Positions 36,601-46,636 of a stretch of 64,000 nt of DNA are shown piece by piece. Location of the stretch: NCBI RefSeq assembly GCF_015221875.1, contig NZ_JACYGY010000001.1, positions 4,938,501 through 5,002,500 on the forward strand, given 5' to 3'. Both the position numbers and the translations under genes were made by a program. Positions within the stretch are counted from its first letter, which is position 1, and each line of letters opens with the position of its first letter. The notes below the pieces were generated by a model that saw nothing but the letters and a program-made list of their open reading frames with translations, did not search any database and was not told the DNA's origin. The stretch is from Dyadobacter subterraneus (GTDB lineage Bacteria > Bacteroidota > Bacteroidia > Cytophagales > Spirosomataceae).

Positions 36601-37222
36601 CTTTCCCTTCACGGATTAAATCCAGCTGAGCAATGGCTGCGTCTTTGTATTGTGGATGCAGAATATCCTGCATACGCATGGACGCAGTTTCATCCAGGCG
36701 ATAACCCAAAACTTCACGCCATGCTTTATTCACAAAAATGAATTTTCCATCTATCGCGACTAGCTGAATCAAATCACTGGTATTGTCTACCAAATCCTGG
36801 AGCTGCGCATTGGATTTTGTGATGGAAGATTCCATCCGGCGTTTTCTGGTAATATCATCACCAACCAAAGTGATGTACAAAATCTTGTCATCTCCGTTTT
36901 GGATCAATACGGAATTGATCGAAAAAGTACGAAGCGTTCCCTTTTGTGCGAGAAAAGGAACTTCACGCTGTTCCAATTTTCGTTTTCCCTGAATCCCCTC
37001 TTCAAGCATCTGGCTTATCTCGTCCTCTTCGTCTTTCGGTACCAGTTTGTCAAAAATACTTTCCCCGATTAAGTCCGATTCAAGCCAGCCTGTTTTCTGT
37101 ATAGCATAGGGACTAATCGCCCGGATAATAAAATCCGGCGTAAAAGTTACTCCAATCAAATTCAAATGTTGCAGCGTTGTGTGTATTGACTGCCAGTCAG
37201 TCAGTGATGATATCATTTCCAT
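33608..37222 (-). CDS. Soluble hybrid sensor histidine kinase: PAS2-GAF-PAS2-HisKA-HATPase-REC-Hpt
   Basis: A 1204-residue protein with no membrane segment, so the signal is cytosolic. Two PAS domains (~15-130 and ~140-260), a GAF domain (~270-420), two more PAS domains each closed by a PAC motif (ARDITRRKE, ARDITELKR), HisKA with the phospho-His in NMSHEIRTPMNG (~700), HATPase with DSGIGIS and FGGTGLGLAISK, a receiver with Asp in IIFMDIQMPDMDG (~1000), and a C-terminal Hpt domain with the His in HTLKGSAG (~1140). All phosphorelay residues are intact. No response regulator is adjacent. It is divergent from rsmA with ~80 bp between start codons. Confidence 0.95.
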   Translation of the reverse strand: MEMISSLTDWQSIHTTLQHLNLIGVTFTPDFIIRAISPYAIQKTGWLESDLIGESIFDKLVPKDEEDEISQMLEEGIQGKRKLEQREVPFLAQKGTLRTFSINSVLIQNGDDKILYITLVGDDITRKRRMESSITKSNAQLQDLVDNTSDLIQLVAIDGKFIFVNKAWREVLGYRLDETASMRMQDILHPQYKDAAIAQLDLIREGKANANFETVFLSKEGKKVFVGGSVNCRYDNGKPTAFRCILNDYTEKIRAEKAQSLYYSIANWTVNTQNLDDFYHTIHQELGKIIDVQNFFIALYDQSKSYLYFPYYVDQYFKGNVRFTRRRLGNGVTEYAIASNKPLFLSDTDIENLAKTNSLHLYGVTPKLLLCVPLRIGDRVTGIIGVKSYDDPNMFDARDLELLEFISGQVALAIARKQSEEELSKYAARLNAIFDSSSHLIWSVNKSLQLTSFNLNYADLVEGQVGVRPSLNINAEKFGWRIVGQKNRRALETKYRQALRGEPQYFEFKIDRTNGGEMWLEFYLNPIQYSNGVIEEVSGIARDITRRKEAELSLRHSEELFRGIFENLQDIYCRIDRQGRISMISQSVFKRMGYTPDEVIGHEITEFFKDRKKIHSALIRLRKTKSLRNFEISINRKDGTERQFMVNMLMFTNDKGKAIEVAVLARDITELKRNELELLKAKEHAEHSLKVKEGFLANMSHEIRTPMNGVIGMIDLLGESQLNPEQRDYVMTIKRSSETLLDILNDILDLSKIEAGKMVLHETPIALEELMVKLVSLFGQTAKNKGDELTYHIAENLPQFIIADQTRLLQILSNLTSNAIKFTEKGAVKIFLSLVKNEGKIYKIKVEVQDSGIGISAIDKQILFTSFTQLDNSSRKSFGGTGLGLAISKQLCELMNGEIGVESTVGEGSTFWFTFETKSTSIAQVSSGAQMEEVPIENVFSDFHPVILLVDDNAVNRKVANEILKKSGCIVDLAESGFQAIEKVENKLTLSGESYDIIFMDIQMPDMDGVETTQELKKRFPKLTSPIVAMTAYSMKEDRDRFMSQGMDDYIAKPIRAQHLIWKVKELLGNVEGRKLVTKQKEIAQQVSLPILDKEIIDQLKGIGGADLVFSVFEDFVMESDELVEGAVTAFATGDIPTVKSNLHTLKGSAGTVGVSQVAEIAKDAEWRLKSDDTSTLAEALPQLQKAYRRFLDNYEELLKDWLK

Positions 37223-37303
37223 AATTTGTCGGAAACCGTATTTTTAAGATTACTTCCTATTCTTTATTCGATAAATCTACGAATTAAGACGTAATTTTGA
37301 CTC

Positions 37304-38143
37304 GTGAAAATAAATTATAAAAATCAGAACGATTCGAAAGTTCGTGCCAAGAAACATTTGGGACAACATTTCCTGAAAGACATGAATATCGCCAACAAAA
37401 TTGTTGACGGTTTGAGTGGACATGGAGGGTATAGTAAAGTATTGGAAATAGGTCCCGGAATGGGTGTGTTGACGCAGTTTTTACTTCAAAAATCTGCATA
37501 TTCAACTTATGTTATTGAGATTGATACAGAATCGGTCGCCTATTTGAAAAAACATTATGAGGAATTAACCCCTCGTATCATTGAAGGCGATTTTCTTAAA
37601 TATGATACTTCGGAAGTATTTCCGGAGCCTTTTGCAATTATTGGAAATTTCCCGTACAATATTTCCTCCCAGATTTTCTTCAAGGTATTACAAAATCCTG
37701 ATCAGGTGACGGAAGTAGTTTGTATGCTGCAAAAGGAAGTGGCGCAGCGTATTGCCTCTCCTCCGGGAAATAAAGATTATGGAATTCTGAGCGTTTTGTT
37801 GCAGGCTTTTTACGATATCACCTATCTGGTATCTGTTCCTCCCGGTGCTTTTGATCCACCTCCGAAAGTACAATCCGGTGTGATTCGTCTGGCCAGAAAT
37901 GCGACAAAATCACTTGCCTGTGATCAGAAATTATTTTTCAGGGTAGTAAAAACTGCTTTCAATCAAAGAAGAAAAACACTTCGGAATGCCTTGAAACCCA
38001 TTGGGGAAATGCCCGAACATCTGCTTTTGACAAAACGTGCTGAACAACTTAGCGTTGCCGATTTTGTAGAATTAACCATTCTCGCGGAAACTGTAATAAA
38101 AGAAAATCAGCAAAAAAATAACTTGTCGGAAGAATCGTTTTAG
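37304..38143 (+). CDS. rsmA: 16S rRNA dimethyladenosine transferase (KsgA)
   Basis: Dimethylates the two adjacent adenines in the helix 45 loop of 16S rRNA late in small-subunit assembly. Motifs: [22 protein letters not shown]-binding [15 protein letters not shown], and the target-base motif [11 protein letters not shown] (NFPY in place of NIPY, common in this phylum). The start is a GTG at 37304, as no ATG precedes the conserved region. 279 residues, normal length. It is followed 68 bp later by mgtE on the same strand. Confidence 0.95.
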   Translation: MKINYKNQNDSKVRAKKHLGQHFLKDMNIANKIVDGLSGHGGYSKVLEIGPGMGVLTQFLLQKSAYSTYVIEIDTESVAYLKKHYEELTPRIIEGDFLKYDTSEVFPEPFAIIGNFPYNISSQIFFKVLQNPDQVTEVVCMLQKEVAQRIASPPGNKDYGILSVLLQAFYDITYLVSVPPGAFDPPPKVQSGVIRLARNATKSLACDQKLFFRVVKTAFNQRRKTLRNALKPIGEMPEHLLLTKRAEQLSVADFVELTILAETVIKENQQKNNLSEESF

Positions 38144-38211
38144 ATACGCTTTTTTAGTCAGTTTAATTTAACCTCATCACTTTTTCCAGTACCATTTGCC
38201 AGTAAAGCTTT

Positions 38212-39564
38212 ATGAATTTTGAGTTAACCAAAGAATACGTTGAACAAGTTCAGGAACTGATCGTCACTGAAAATCCCGAAGCCATTCGTATCAAAATGGC
38301 AGAGCTTTTTCCGGCCGACATAACGGGCTTGCTGTATGAATTGGAAACTCCCGAAGCCAGATATCTGATCAATCAGCTGGATACGCCGCTTGGGGCAGAA
38401 ATTCTGGCGGCACTTGATCCAAATGAAAGACGGGAATTTTTGGAAGCATTTACTTCCGAAGAAATCTCCCGTTACGTCAATCTTTTTGATTCGGATGATG
38501 CGGTGGATTTGCTGAATGAACAGCCAATTCGCGTTCGTGAAGAAGTTATTGCTTTACTTGAAGACCGCGAACAGGCCCGTTTTATTCTTGATCTGCTTCA
38601 TTACGACGAAGATGTGGCGGGTGGTTTGATGCAGAAAGAGTTGGTAAAAGCCAATGTTAACTGGAATGTAAATCAGTGTATTGAGGAATTAAGAAAGCAG
38701 GCAGAAGACGTTGAAAAGGTATATGCAGTTTATGTGATTGATGATAACGGAATTCTGCTTGGTATACTTTCCCTGAAAAAAATCGTACTGGCCAATAAGG
38801 ATACTAAAATCGAAAGGCTTTACGATAAAGATGTCATTTTTGTAGAAACCTATCGTCCCGCTGAGGAAGTTGCAGAACTGATGCAGCGTTATGACCTTGA
38901 TGCACTGCCTGTTGTTAATGTTCAGGGAAAACTTTTGGGACGAATTACAATTGATGACGTCATTGACGTAATTACCGAACAAGCCAATTCTGATACATTA
39001 GCTATGGCCGGTATCACCGGAGATGTTGAGGAAGACGATACGATCTGGCAGCAAACCCGTGCACGTTTACCCTGGCTTTTGGTAGGTATGATGGGAGGCA
39101 TTCTGGCAGCGAAATTTATCAGTTTTTTTGAAGGAGATCTCAAAATTATTCCGGCCATGGCAGCTTTCATTCCCATTATCGGTTCGACGGGAGGAAATGT
39201 TGGAATTCAGACTTCGTCAATTATTCTTCAAAGTATTGCCGATAAAACGGGTCTTGATATCAGCGTGTGGAGCAGATTGATCAGGATGTTTGCCGTGGCT
39301 TCCATTAATGGATTAATTATCAGCGGAATTGTATTTGGATTTAATCTTCTGATTGGAAATGAGCTTCAACTTGCATTGGTTGTGTCGTCGGCTTTGTTAT
39401 CTGTTGTTTTCCTAGCGTCTTTTACCGGAACCGTTACACCGATTGTTTTGGATCGAATTGGCATAAATCCTGCTGTTGCTTCGGGGCCATTCATTACCAC
39501 CGCCAATGATTTGATTGGTTATGGTGTTTATTTTGGACTGGCACATTTGCTGTTGCATTTGTAA
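38212..39564 (+). CDS. mgtE: Magnesium transporter MgtE
   Basis: Homodimeric Mg2+ channel of the inner membrane. In order: the cytosolic MgtE_N superhelix (~10-130; FPADITGLLYELE, then DPNERREFLEAF), a CBS-domain pair (~135-255) that senses Mg2+, a plug helix, and five membrane helices from ~283 on (WLLVGMMGGILAAKFISF, PIIGSTGGNVGIQTSSI in the pore). The 450-residue length and motifs are normal. It ends 10 bp from the 3' end of sdaA, which is convergent. Confidence 0.95.
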   Translation: MNFELTKEYVEQVQELIVTENPEAIRIKMAELFPADITGLLYELETPEARYLINQLDTPLGAEILAALDPNERREFLEAFTSEEISRYVNLFDSDDAVDLLNEQPIRVREEVIALLEDREQARFILDLLHYDEDVAGGLMQKELVKANVNWNVNQCIEELRKQAEDVEKVYAVYVIDDNGILLGILSLKKIVLANKDTKIERLYDKDVIFVETYRPAEEVAELMQRYDLDALPVVNVQGKLLGRITIDDVIDVITEQANSDTLAMAGITGDVEEDDTIWQQTRARLPWLLVGMMGGILAAKFISFFEGDLKIIPAMAAFIPIIGSTGGNVGIQTSSIILQSIADKTGLDISVWSRLIRMFAVASINGLIISGIVFGFNLLIGNELQLALVVSSALLSVVFLASFTGTVTPIVLDRIGINPAVASGPFITTANDLIGYGVYFGLAHLLLHL

Positions 39565-39574
39565 AACAACGGTA

Positions 39575-41038
39575 CTAACATTCACTCAAGCTAATTGGAA
39601 TATTAATCGCCAAACCGCCCTCCGAAGTTTCTTTGTAGCGGAAATTCATATCCAAAGCCGTTTCCCACATCGTTTTCACTACGTTGTCTAAGGATACTTT
39701 TGCATTTTCAGGATTGCTTTGCATGGCTAATTGCGATGCCGTGATGGCCTTTATGGCCCCCATCGTATTTCGTTCAATACACGGAATTTGTACCAATCCA
39801 CCCACAGGATCACAAGTCATACCCAAATGATGTTCCATCGCAATTTCCGCCGCCATCATACATTGTTCAACCGTTCCGCCCGAAACTTCCGTCAGTCCAG
39901 CCGCCGCCATAGCAGAAGAAACACCAATCTCAGCCTGACAGCCGCCCATCGCCGCGGAAATCGTAGCACCCTTTTTGAAAATACATCCGATCTCGCTGGC
40001 AGTTAACAAAAACCGGATAATATCATCCTCTGTACCACTGCAAAAAAGAAGATAATATTGTAAAACCGCAGGAATGACTCCAGCCGACCCATTCGTTGGA
40101 GCGGTTACCACCCGACTGAATGAGGCATTTTCTTCATTAACCGCCAACGCAAAACAGCTTAACCAGTCCAGTGTATATTTAAATCCATTTCCACTCGAAC
40201 GGATAGCATTTATCCATTCATCATAACCGGAATATTCTTTACTATTTAAAAGCTTCTTACTTAAAGAAGCTGCCCGTCGTTTGACAAATAATCCACCGGA
40301 TAAAATTCCTTCATTATGACAACCTTCGTAAATGCTTTCTTTCATCACCCGCCAGATATTCAGCAGCTCTAATCTAATTTCTTCTTCACTTCGCCATACT
40401 TTTTCATTCTCATAAATAATTTCTGAAATCGACATTCCGGTTTGTTGATGCCAGTTTAAAAGATCGGAAGCGTGATCCACCGGGTAAGGCAATTTGACGC
40501 AAGGTGCAGTTTCTTTCTGGTTTTCTTCTTTAATTACGAAACCGCCACCAACAGAATAATAGGTTTCACTTATTGTTCCGTTAGCTTTTGTCTCCGCCGA
40601 AAACGTCAATGCATTGGGATGGAAAGGAAGCGATTCCTGCATTTGAAATATAATATCTGTTTTCGGATCAAAATCTATTTCATAACTTACATTCAGGATA
40701 AGTTTTTTATTGTCAGCAATCTGGGATTTTATATCGTCAATTTGTTTGGTATCCATTGTCACAGGATCATAACCGCATAAACCAAGCTGAACTGCCAGGT
40801 CTGTTCCGTGGCCTTTTCCAGTTTTTGCAAGAGAGCCATACAGATTTATTTTAACCGAAATAACCTGATCCAGACTTGTGGTACTTTCCAATAACTTCAC
40901 AAATAATTGTCCCGCCCGCCACGGTCCGAGCGTATGAGAACTCGACGGCCCGACACCGATTTTGAAAATATCAAAAACTGATATCCGCTCTTCCTTCACG
41001 ATTGATTTTCCGGTATCTGATTTATCTGTTACGATCAT
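39575..41038 (-). CDS. sdaA: L-serine dehydratase, iron-sulfur type, single chain
   Basis: Converts L-serine to pyruvate and ammonia. The beta domain comes first ([25 protein letters not shown]), followed by the alpha domain with the cluster-binding cysteines ([19 protein letters not shown] and [16 protein letters not shown]). At 487 residues it is the fused single-chain form, as in E. coli SdaA/SdaB. Monocistronic as far as can be seen; the 218-base gap to dtd contains no clear feature. Confidence 0.95.
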   Translation of the reverse strand: MIVTDKSDTGKSIVKEERISVFDIFKIGVGPSSSHTLGPWRAGQLFVKLLESTTSLDQVISVKINLYGSLAKTGKGHGTDLAVQLGLCGYDPVTMDTKQIDDIKSQIADNKKLILNVSYEIDFDPKTDIIFQMQESLPFHPNALTFSAETKANGTISETYYSVGGGFVIKEENQKETAPCVKLPYPVDHASDLLNWHQQTGMSISEIIYENEKVWRSEEEIRLELLNIWRVMKESIYEGCHNEGILSGGLFVKRRAASLSKKLLNSKEYSGYDEWINAIRSSGNGFKYTLDWLSCFALAVNEENASFSRVVTAPTNGSAGVIPAVLQYYLLFCSGTEDDIIRFLLTASEIGCIFKKGATISAAMGGCQAEIGVSSAMAAAGLTEVSGGTVEQCMMAAEIAMEHHLGMTCDPVGGLVQIPCIERNTMGAIKAITASQLAMQSNPENAKVSLDNVVKTMWETALDMNFRYKETSEGGLAINIPISLSEC

Positions 41039-41256
41039 CTGACATTAATTGGTTTCTGTTCAGGCAGTTCCTTTTTACAAGATACAACCCTTAATACGGT
41101 GTTTCAACATGTTCAGTATTATTTCCTGTTAATTTTGATATTGAAATAAAATTTACTGAAATGTATTCCTGTTTTATTTATTGTTATTTTGCCGGCCTAA
41201 GATTTTGTTTGTCAAAAGAAAAACTTCGAATTGACATTTCATTTAATAACTCACTT

Positions 41257-41709
41257 ATGATTGCAGTAATTCAACGTGTAAGCGAAGCATCGGTAACCAT
41301 TGAAGGAAAAGTTGAAGGCAAAATTGATGCCGGATATTTAATTTTACTTGGCATAACACATGAAGATACAAAAGAAGATATCGAATGGCTCGGCAAGAAA
41401 ATAATCGGAATGCGAATATTTGGTGATGAAGAAGGAAAGATGAATCTCGATTTAAAATCTGTTAACGGAAATATTCTTTTAATCAGCCAGTTTACTTTAC
41501 ACGCCAGTACAAAAAAAGGAAACAGACCGTCATTTATTGATGCTGCAAGGCCGGAAGTTGCTGTTCCCTTATATGAGCAAATGATTGATTTTCTTAATAA
41601 AGAGCTTGAAAAACCAATCCAAACCGGGATTTTCGGCGCGGATATGAAAGTTGCATTACTTAATGACGGGCCCGTTACTATTATAATTGACTCTAAAAAC
41701 AGAATTTAA
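41257..41709 (+). CDS. dtd: D-aminoacyl-tRNA deacylase
   Basis: Removes D-amino acids (and Gly mischarged on tRNA-Ala) from tRNA. The start at 41257 (MIAVIQRVSEASV) is fixed by the family, whose first residues are always MxxVxQRV; the 32 in-frame codons before it are not coding. Conserved motifs: LISQFTLHA (SQFTLYA-type catalytic Thr region), GNRPSFIDAA, and the C-terminal NDGPVTIIIDS. 150 residues, normal length. It is followed 11 bp later by a MazG-like gene. Confidence 0.95.
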   Translation: MIAVIQRVSEASVTIEGKVEGKIDAGYLILLGITHEDTKEDIEWLGKKIIGMRIFGDEEGKMNLDLKSVNGNILLISQFTLHASTKKGNRPSFIDAARPEVAVPLYEQMIDFLNKELEKPIQTGIFGADMKVALLNDGPVTIIIDSKNRI

Positions 41710-41720
41710 ATAAAAATAAA

Positions 41721-42047
41721 ATGACCCTTGACGAGGCACAACAAAAAGTTGATCACTGGATAAAAACTTACGGAGTACGGTATTTTTCAGAGCTTACCAA
41801 CATGACAATTCTGACTGAGGAAGTTGGAGAAGTAGCCCGGATTATGTCCAGAACTTACGGCGATCAGTCTTTCAAAAAATCTGATATGGATAAAGATCTG
41901 GGGGATGAAATGGCGGATGTGCTTTGGGTTTTAATCTGTCTGGCTAACCAAACCGGAATTAATTTGACGGAAGCTTTTGAAAAGAATCTGGCTAAGAAAA
42001 CGGATCGGGATAAAGACCGGCATAAAGAAAACCCGAAATTAAGCTGA
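41721..42047 (+). CDS. MazG-like nucleotide pyrophosphohydrolase
   Basis: A 108-residue all-alpha NTP pyrophosphatase of the MazG/HisE/dUTPase-2 superfamily. The metal-binding motif is intact: LTEEVGEVARIM followed ~35 residues later by DLGDEMADVLWVLICLANQ (the ExxE...ExxD arrangement). Such enzymes hydrolyse non-canonical nucleotides to limit their use. Co-transcribed with dtd, giving a two-gene quality-control unit. The substrate cannot be told from sequence. Confidence 0.9.
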   Translation: MTLDEAQQKVDHWIKTYGVRYFSELTNMTILTEEVGEVARIMSRTYGDQSFKKSDMDKDLGDEMADVLWVLICLANQTGINLTEAFEKNLAKKTDRDKDRHKENPKLS

Positions 42048-42065
42048 TCATAACTGACTTTAACC

Positions 42066-42112
42066 AAAACAAAAAAGACTTCGAAGATTAACTCTCCGAA
42101 GTCTTTTTTGTT
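42066..42112. terminator. Bidirectional intrinsic terminator
   Basis: AACAAAAAAGACTTCG pairs with CGAAGTCTTTTTTGTT, with a partly paired loop. It separates the convergent MazG-like and sucB genes. Confidence 0.92.
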
Positions 42113-42126
42113 AAATCTATTCAGGA

Positions 42127-43710
42127 TTACATATCAAGTAATAATCTCATTGGATCTTCAAGTAATTGTTTTACCCGAACCAGGAAGCTTACTGAATCTT
42201 TTCCATCAATCGTACGGTGATCGTAAGAAAGTGCAAGGTACATGATAGGACGAATTACAATTTCTCCGTTTACTACCACAGCACGCTCAACGATATTATG
42301 CATTCCCATAATCGCCGATTGTGGTGCGTTGATAATCGGTGTTGAAAGCATCGAACCGAAAGTTCCTCCATTTGTAATTGTGAAAGTTCCGCCGGACATT
42401 TCATCCAGACCCAACTTTCCGTCACGTGCACGAACAGCAAGACGAACGATTTCTTTTTCAATTGCTGAGAAAGAAAGATCTTCTGCATTTCTGATCACCG
42501 GAACAACCAAACCACGAGGTGTGGAAACTGCAATTGAAATATCAGCGTAATCATTGTAAACCAATTCTTCGCCGTCGATATAGGCATTCACAACCGGGAA
42601 ATCTTTCAAAGCAACGGTTACCGCTTTTACAAAGAATGACATAAAGCCAAGACCAACTTCATGTTTTTCCTTGAACTTATCTTTGAACTTGTTACGAAGA
42701 TCCATTACCGGCTTCATATCAACTTCATTGAAAGTTGTAAGCATCGCAGTTTCGTTTTTCACAGCTACAAGACGTCTTGCGATTGTTTTACGAAGCGATG
42801 ACATTTTTTCACGACGCTGTCCACGTTCGCCAGGAACTGCTGCTTTCGCAGGAGCCGATGGAGCCGCAGGTTTCGCTGCCGCCGGAGCAGGAGCTGCCGC
42901 AGGTTTTGCACCCGCTTTAAGAGCGTCGTCTTTCATTATTCTTCCACCTGAACCAGAACCGTTCACATCCTTAGGATCGATTCCTTTTTCTGCCAAAATT
43001 TTGGCTGCAACAGGAGAAGTGTGTTTTTCTGTATAACCTTTATCAGCCTCAGCGCCATTGCTTGAAGGAGCCGCTGGTGCAGCTGCGGGAGCAGAAGCGG
43101 AACTTCCGGCTCCTACTTCGATCGTACAGATTACTGCACCGATTGCCAAAGTATCACCTTCTTTTCCAACAACTCTTAAAGTACCAACTGCTTCTGATGG
43201 CAATTCAAAAGTTGCTTTATCAGATTCCAGTTCGCAAAGGATTTCGTCCATTTCAACATGGTCACCATCTTTTTTGCTCCATGAAGCGATCGTAACTTCT
43301 GTGATTGATTCTCCAACCGCAGGTACTTTCATTTCATAAATTTTTGCCTCAGTAGTAGCAGCAGGCTCAGCCTGTGCCGCAGCAACAGGAGCTTCTGCCT
43401 TTTCAGGAGCTGGCGCAGCTGCCGGGGCTGCTGCTGCAACAGGTGCCGACGCCGCAGGAGCAGAACCATTTCCCGAAGGATCGATCGTTGCGATCAACTC
43501 TCCAATATTTAATGTGTCGCCTTCCTGTGCTTTAATGTGCAAAACACCTTCCGACTCCGCAGTAAGTTCAAACGTTGCCTTATCTGAATCCAGTCCGCAA
43601 ATGACCTCGTCCAACTTCACAAAATCACCGTCATTTTTGAACCAGTTCCCTATCGTAACCTCAGTAATTGACTCGCCAACCGGCGGTACTTTTATTTCAA
43701 TTTCAGCCAT
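42127..43710 (-). CDS. sucB: 2-oxoglutarate dehydrogenase E2 (dihydrolipoyl succinyltransferase) with two lipoyl domains
   Basis: Core of the 2-oxoglutarate dehydrogenase complex of the TCA cycle; passes succinyl groups to CoA. Two lipoyl domains are present, with lipoyl lysines at 44 (LDSDKATF) and ~165 (LESDKATF), joined by Ala/Pro-rich linkers. An E1/E3-binding domain follows ([23 protein letters not shown], ~238-275), then the catalytic domain with the active-site [11 protein letters not shown] near the C terminus. At 527 residues it is longer than the usual one-lipoyl SucB (~400). It is 51 bp after sucA in the same operon. E3 (lpd) is not in the window. Confidence 0.95.
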   Translation of the reverse strand: MAEIEIKVPPVGESITEVTIGNWFKNDGDFVKLDEVICGLDSDKATFELTAESEGVLHIKAQEGDTLNIGELIATIDPSGNGSAPAASAPVAAAAPAAAPAPEKAEAPVAAAQAEPAATTEAKIYEMKVPAVGESITEVTIASWSKKDGDHVEMDEILCELESDKATFELPSEAVGTLRVVGKEGDTLAIGAVICTIEVGAGSSASAPAAAPAAPSSNGAEADKGYTEKHTSPVAAKILAEKGIDPKDVNGSGSGGRIMKDDALKAGAKPAAAPAPAAAKPAAPSAPAKAAVPGERGQRREKMSSLRKTIARRLVAVKNETAMLTTFNEVDMKPVMDLRNKFKDKFKEKHEVGLGFMSFFVKAVTVALKDFPVVNAYIDGEELVYNDYADISIAVSTPRGLVVPVIRNAEDLSFSAIEKEIVRLAVRARDGKLGLDEMSGGTFTITNGGTFGSMLSTPIINAPQSAIMGMHNIVERAVVVNGEIVIRPIMYLALSYDHRTIDGKDSVSFLVRVKQLLEDPMRLLLDM

Positions 43711-43761
43711 TTTTACAGCAATATGATGAACGAATTATGTCTTTTATAACTAGTTGAATAC

Positions 43762-46527
43762 CTATTCAAATGCTCTGCGAATAATCTCAGCCTGTTCCTG
43801 GGCATGGATTTTCGAGAATCCTGTTGATGGTGACGCACTTGAACGACGGGCAATAACCTCCAATGGTTTAGCACCGGCATACATACGAAGCATGAAAGTC
43901 CATCCACCCATGTTAAAAGGCTCTTCCTGTACCCAAAATACTTTCGCATTTTCATAAAGTGCAAGATGTTCGTCGATTTGTTTTTGAGGGAACGGATGCA
44001 TTTGTTCCAAACGGATAATAGCAACATCATCACGTTTGTCTTTTTGTTGTCTCTCGTACAATTCGTAGTACAATTTCCCTGTACACAATAATACTTTTGT
44101 TACCTTTTTAGGATCAACAAAAGTATCACCGATCGTTTCCTGGAATGATCCTTTTGTAAGATCTTCAAGCGGAGAAACACAAAGCGGATGTCTCAGCATC
44201 GACTTTGGTGACATCACGATCAAAGGTTTACGGAACGGGAATTTCAACTGACGGCGCATCATGTGGAAGAAGTTAGCCGGTGTGGTAACGTTCGCAACAA
44301 TAATGTTATAGTCAGCTGCCAATTGCAGATAACGTTCAGGACGTGCATTCGAATGTTCTGGTCCCTGACCTTCATATCCGTGAGGAAGAAGCATCACAAG
44401 GCCAGTCCAGCGATCCCATTTTGTTTCACTTGAAGAAACAAACTGATCAATAATGACCTGCGCACCGTTAGCAAAGTCACCAAACTGAGCTTCCCAGATC
44501 ACAAGTGCGTTAGGATTTGCCATCGAGTAGCCAAACTCAAAACCTAAAACTGCGTACTCAGAAAGCAACGAGTTATAGATCATGAAAGGACCCTGGTCTT
44601 CCTGAATATGTTCAAGATTGCTGTAAGAATCATTCGTTTCAACATCATGCAAAACGGCATGACGGTGAGAGAATGTACCACGCTGAACATCCTGACCGCT
44701 TAAACGAACAATATTTCCTTCTGTTAAAATCGATCCATAAGCAAGCAACTCAGCCGTAGCCCAGTTTACTTCCTTCTTCTCAAAAATCATTTGTTCACGA
44801 TCCTTAAGAAGTTTATCGATTTGTTTCAGACGCTGGAAACCTTCCGGCGTATTGATTATCGCTTTTCCTACTTTTTCAAGCACTTCAAGAGACACACCCG
44901 TTTCAGGCGATTTCTCAAAATCGGTAGGCGTTGATTTTCTCAAACTATGCCATTCCTGTTCAAGTTTTGGCAAAACATATGGCAACGCTTTTTGTTTTAC
45001 CATATCAAGACGTTCCTGAAGCAATGTCTTGAATTCCTTATCCATATTAGCAGCCAGCTGTGCATCCACATCACCGCGATCCGCTAAAATCTTCTGATAG
45101 ATTTCGCGAGGATTTTGGTGGTTTTCTATGGATTTGTAAAGTGTTGGCTGTGTAAATTTAGGCTCATCTGCCTCATTATGGCCATGACGACGATAACAAA
45201 CCATATCAATAAAGATATCCTTATTGAATTTCTGACGATATTCAACAGCCAGTCGCATACAGAATACAACCGCCTCAGGATCATCACCATTTACGTGAAG
45301 AACTGGCGCGTCAACAACTTTGGCAACGTCAGTACAATAAATACTTGTACGTGCATCAACAAAATCCGTTGTAAAACCAACCTGGTTATTAATCACAAAG
45401 TGAATTGTTCCACCTGTGTAATAGCCATTTAGGCCAGACATCTGAGTTACTTCATAAACGATTCCCTGACCGGCAACCGCAGCATCTCCGTGAATAATCA
45501 CGGGAAGTACACGATCATAATCCGATTCGTACATGCCATCAGCCCTTGCACGGATATATCCTTCAACTACCGGATTTACCGCTTCAAGATGTGACGGGTT
45601 TGGAGCAAGTTTCAAATGAACCTGATTTCCGTTTTCAGCTGTGATCTGGCTAGCGTAACCCATGTGGTATTTCACGTCACCATCTCCCCAAACCTGATCA
45701 GGCAAATTACCTTCAAATTCGTTGAAGATCTGTCCGTAGGTTTTCTGCATTACATTGGCAAGTACGTTCAAACGACCTCTGTGCGCCATACCGATCATCA
45801 CTTCAACCACGCCCATTTCTGCCGCTTTATTGATCATCGCGTCGAGAGCAGGAATCGTTGTTTCTCCACCTTCCAGTGAAAAACGTTTCTGACCAAGATA
45901 TTTTGTGTGAAGGAAGTTTTCAAAAACTACCGCCTCATTCAATTTCGAAAGAATATGTTTTTTCTCATCAATTGAAAAAGTCATATTTAATGCTTCCTTT
46001 TCAATTTTCTTACGCAACCAGTTTTTTTGTTCGCGGTCACGAATATAGAGATACTCAAATCCGATATTTCCTGAATAAATCGTTTTAAGAGAATCGACAA
46101 TTTCACGCAGGGTTGCAGGACGTCCAAAAACTTCGGTTCCTGCTTCAAAAACTGAATCAAGATCCTCAGGACCAAGACTAAAATCACTCAGTTCCAGTTG
46201 TGGTTTGCGGTCTTTTCTCTTTTGTATCGGGTTAGTAGTGGCCAATAAATGACCTCTTGAACGATAACCACGGATCAAATGAACCACCTCCATTTCCTTT
46301 CGGATCTGAGTTGCATCAACCTTTGCAGGCGCTGCTACTGCTTTTCCATTGGTGGCGCCATTGGCATGTCCATTGCCGTTAGCAGGGAACTTCTGATAGA
46401 AATCGAACCCTTCAAAAAACTTTTGCCAACCTTCGTCTACGGAGGTTGAATCTTGCTTATAGGAATTGTATAATTCCTCTATGTAAGCGGCGTCGGAATT
46501 TGCTATATATGTGTATTTATCCATCAC
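43762..46527 (-). CDS. sucA: 2-oxoglutarate dehydrogenase E1 component
   Basis: Thiamine diphosphate enzyme that decarboxylates 2-oxoglutarate and succinylates the E2 lipoyl groups. The N-terminal segment that docks to E2 is present (YIEELYNSYKQDSTSVDEGW). TPP/Mg-binding region GDAAVAGQGIVYE (~345), VGFTTDFVDARTSIYCTD (~385), and the C-terminal transketolase-like half with QFGDFANGAQVIIDQFVSS (~690) are all conserved. 921 residues, normal for OdhA/SucA. First gene of sucA-sucB; its promoter is probably at 46553-46586. Confidence 0.97.
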   Translation of the reverse strand: MMDKYTYIANSDAAYIEELYNSYKQDSTSVDEGWQKFFEGFDFYQKFPANGNGHANGATNGKAVAAPAKVDATQIRKEMEVVHLIRGYRSRGHLLATTNPIQKRKDRKPQLELSDFSLGPEDLDSVFEAGTEVFGRPATLREIVDSLKTIYSGNIGFEYLYIRDREQKNWLRKKIEKEALNMTFSIDEKKHILSKLNEAVVFENFLHTKYLGQKRFSLEGGETTIPALDAMINKAAEMGVVEVMIGMAHRGRLNVLANVMQKTYGQIFNEFEGNLPDQVWGDGDVKYHMGYASQITAENGNQVHLKLAPNPSHLEAVNPVVEGYIRARADGMYESDYDRVLPVIIHGDAAVAGQGIVYEVTQMSGLNGYYTGGTIHFVINNQVGFTTDFVDARTSIYCTDVAKVVDAPVLHVNGDDPEAVVFCMRLAVEYRQKFNKDIFIDMVCYRRHGHNEADEPKFTQPTLYKSIENHQNPREIYQKILADRGDVDAQLAANMDKEFKTLLQERLDMVKQKALPYVLPKLEQEWHSLRKSTPTDFEKSPETGVSLEVLEKVGKAIINTPEGFQRLKQIDKLLKDREQMIFEKKEVNWATAELLAYGSILTEGNIVRLSGQDVQRGTFSHRHAVLHDVETNDSYSNLEHIQEDQGPFMIYNSLLSEYAVLGFEFGYSMANPNALVIWEAQFGDFANGAQVIIDQFVSSSETKWDRWTGLVMLLPHGYEGQGPEHSNARPERYLQLAADYNIIVANVTTPANFFHMMRRQLKFPFRKPLIVMSPKSMLRHPLCVSPLEDLTKGSFQETIGDTFVDPKKVTKVLLCTGKLYYELYERQQKDKRDDVAIIRLEQMHPFPQKQIDEHLALYENAKVFWVQEEPFNMGGWTFMLRMYAGAKPLEVIARRSSASPSTGFSKIHAQEQAEIIRRAFE

Positions 46528-46552
46528 AAATGTGATTATTTCATTTACCGCA

Positions 46553-46586
46553 CAAAGTTACGAGACTTATGTAAACAAAACGCAAA
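46553..46586 (-). promoter_or_regulatory. Candidate promoter of sucA-sucB
   Basis: On the minus strand a TAACTTTG (46560-46553) matches the -7 consensus; a TTTG-type -33 box lies ~15 or ~22 bp upstream, neither spacing ideal. The leader would be only ~20 nt. Confidence 0.5.
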
Positions 46587-46636
46587 AAATCTCCTTTTTA
46601 CTAAACATGTTCAGAGATATTCACCTTAAGTTTACT

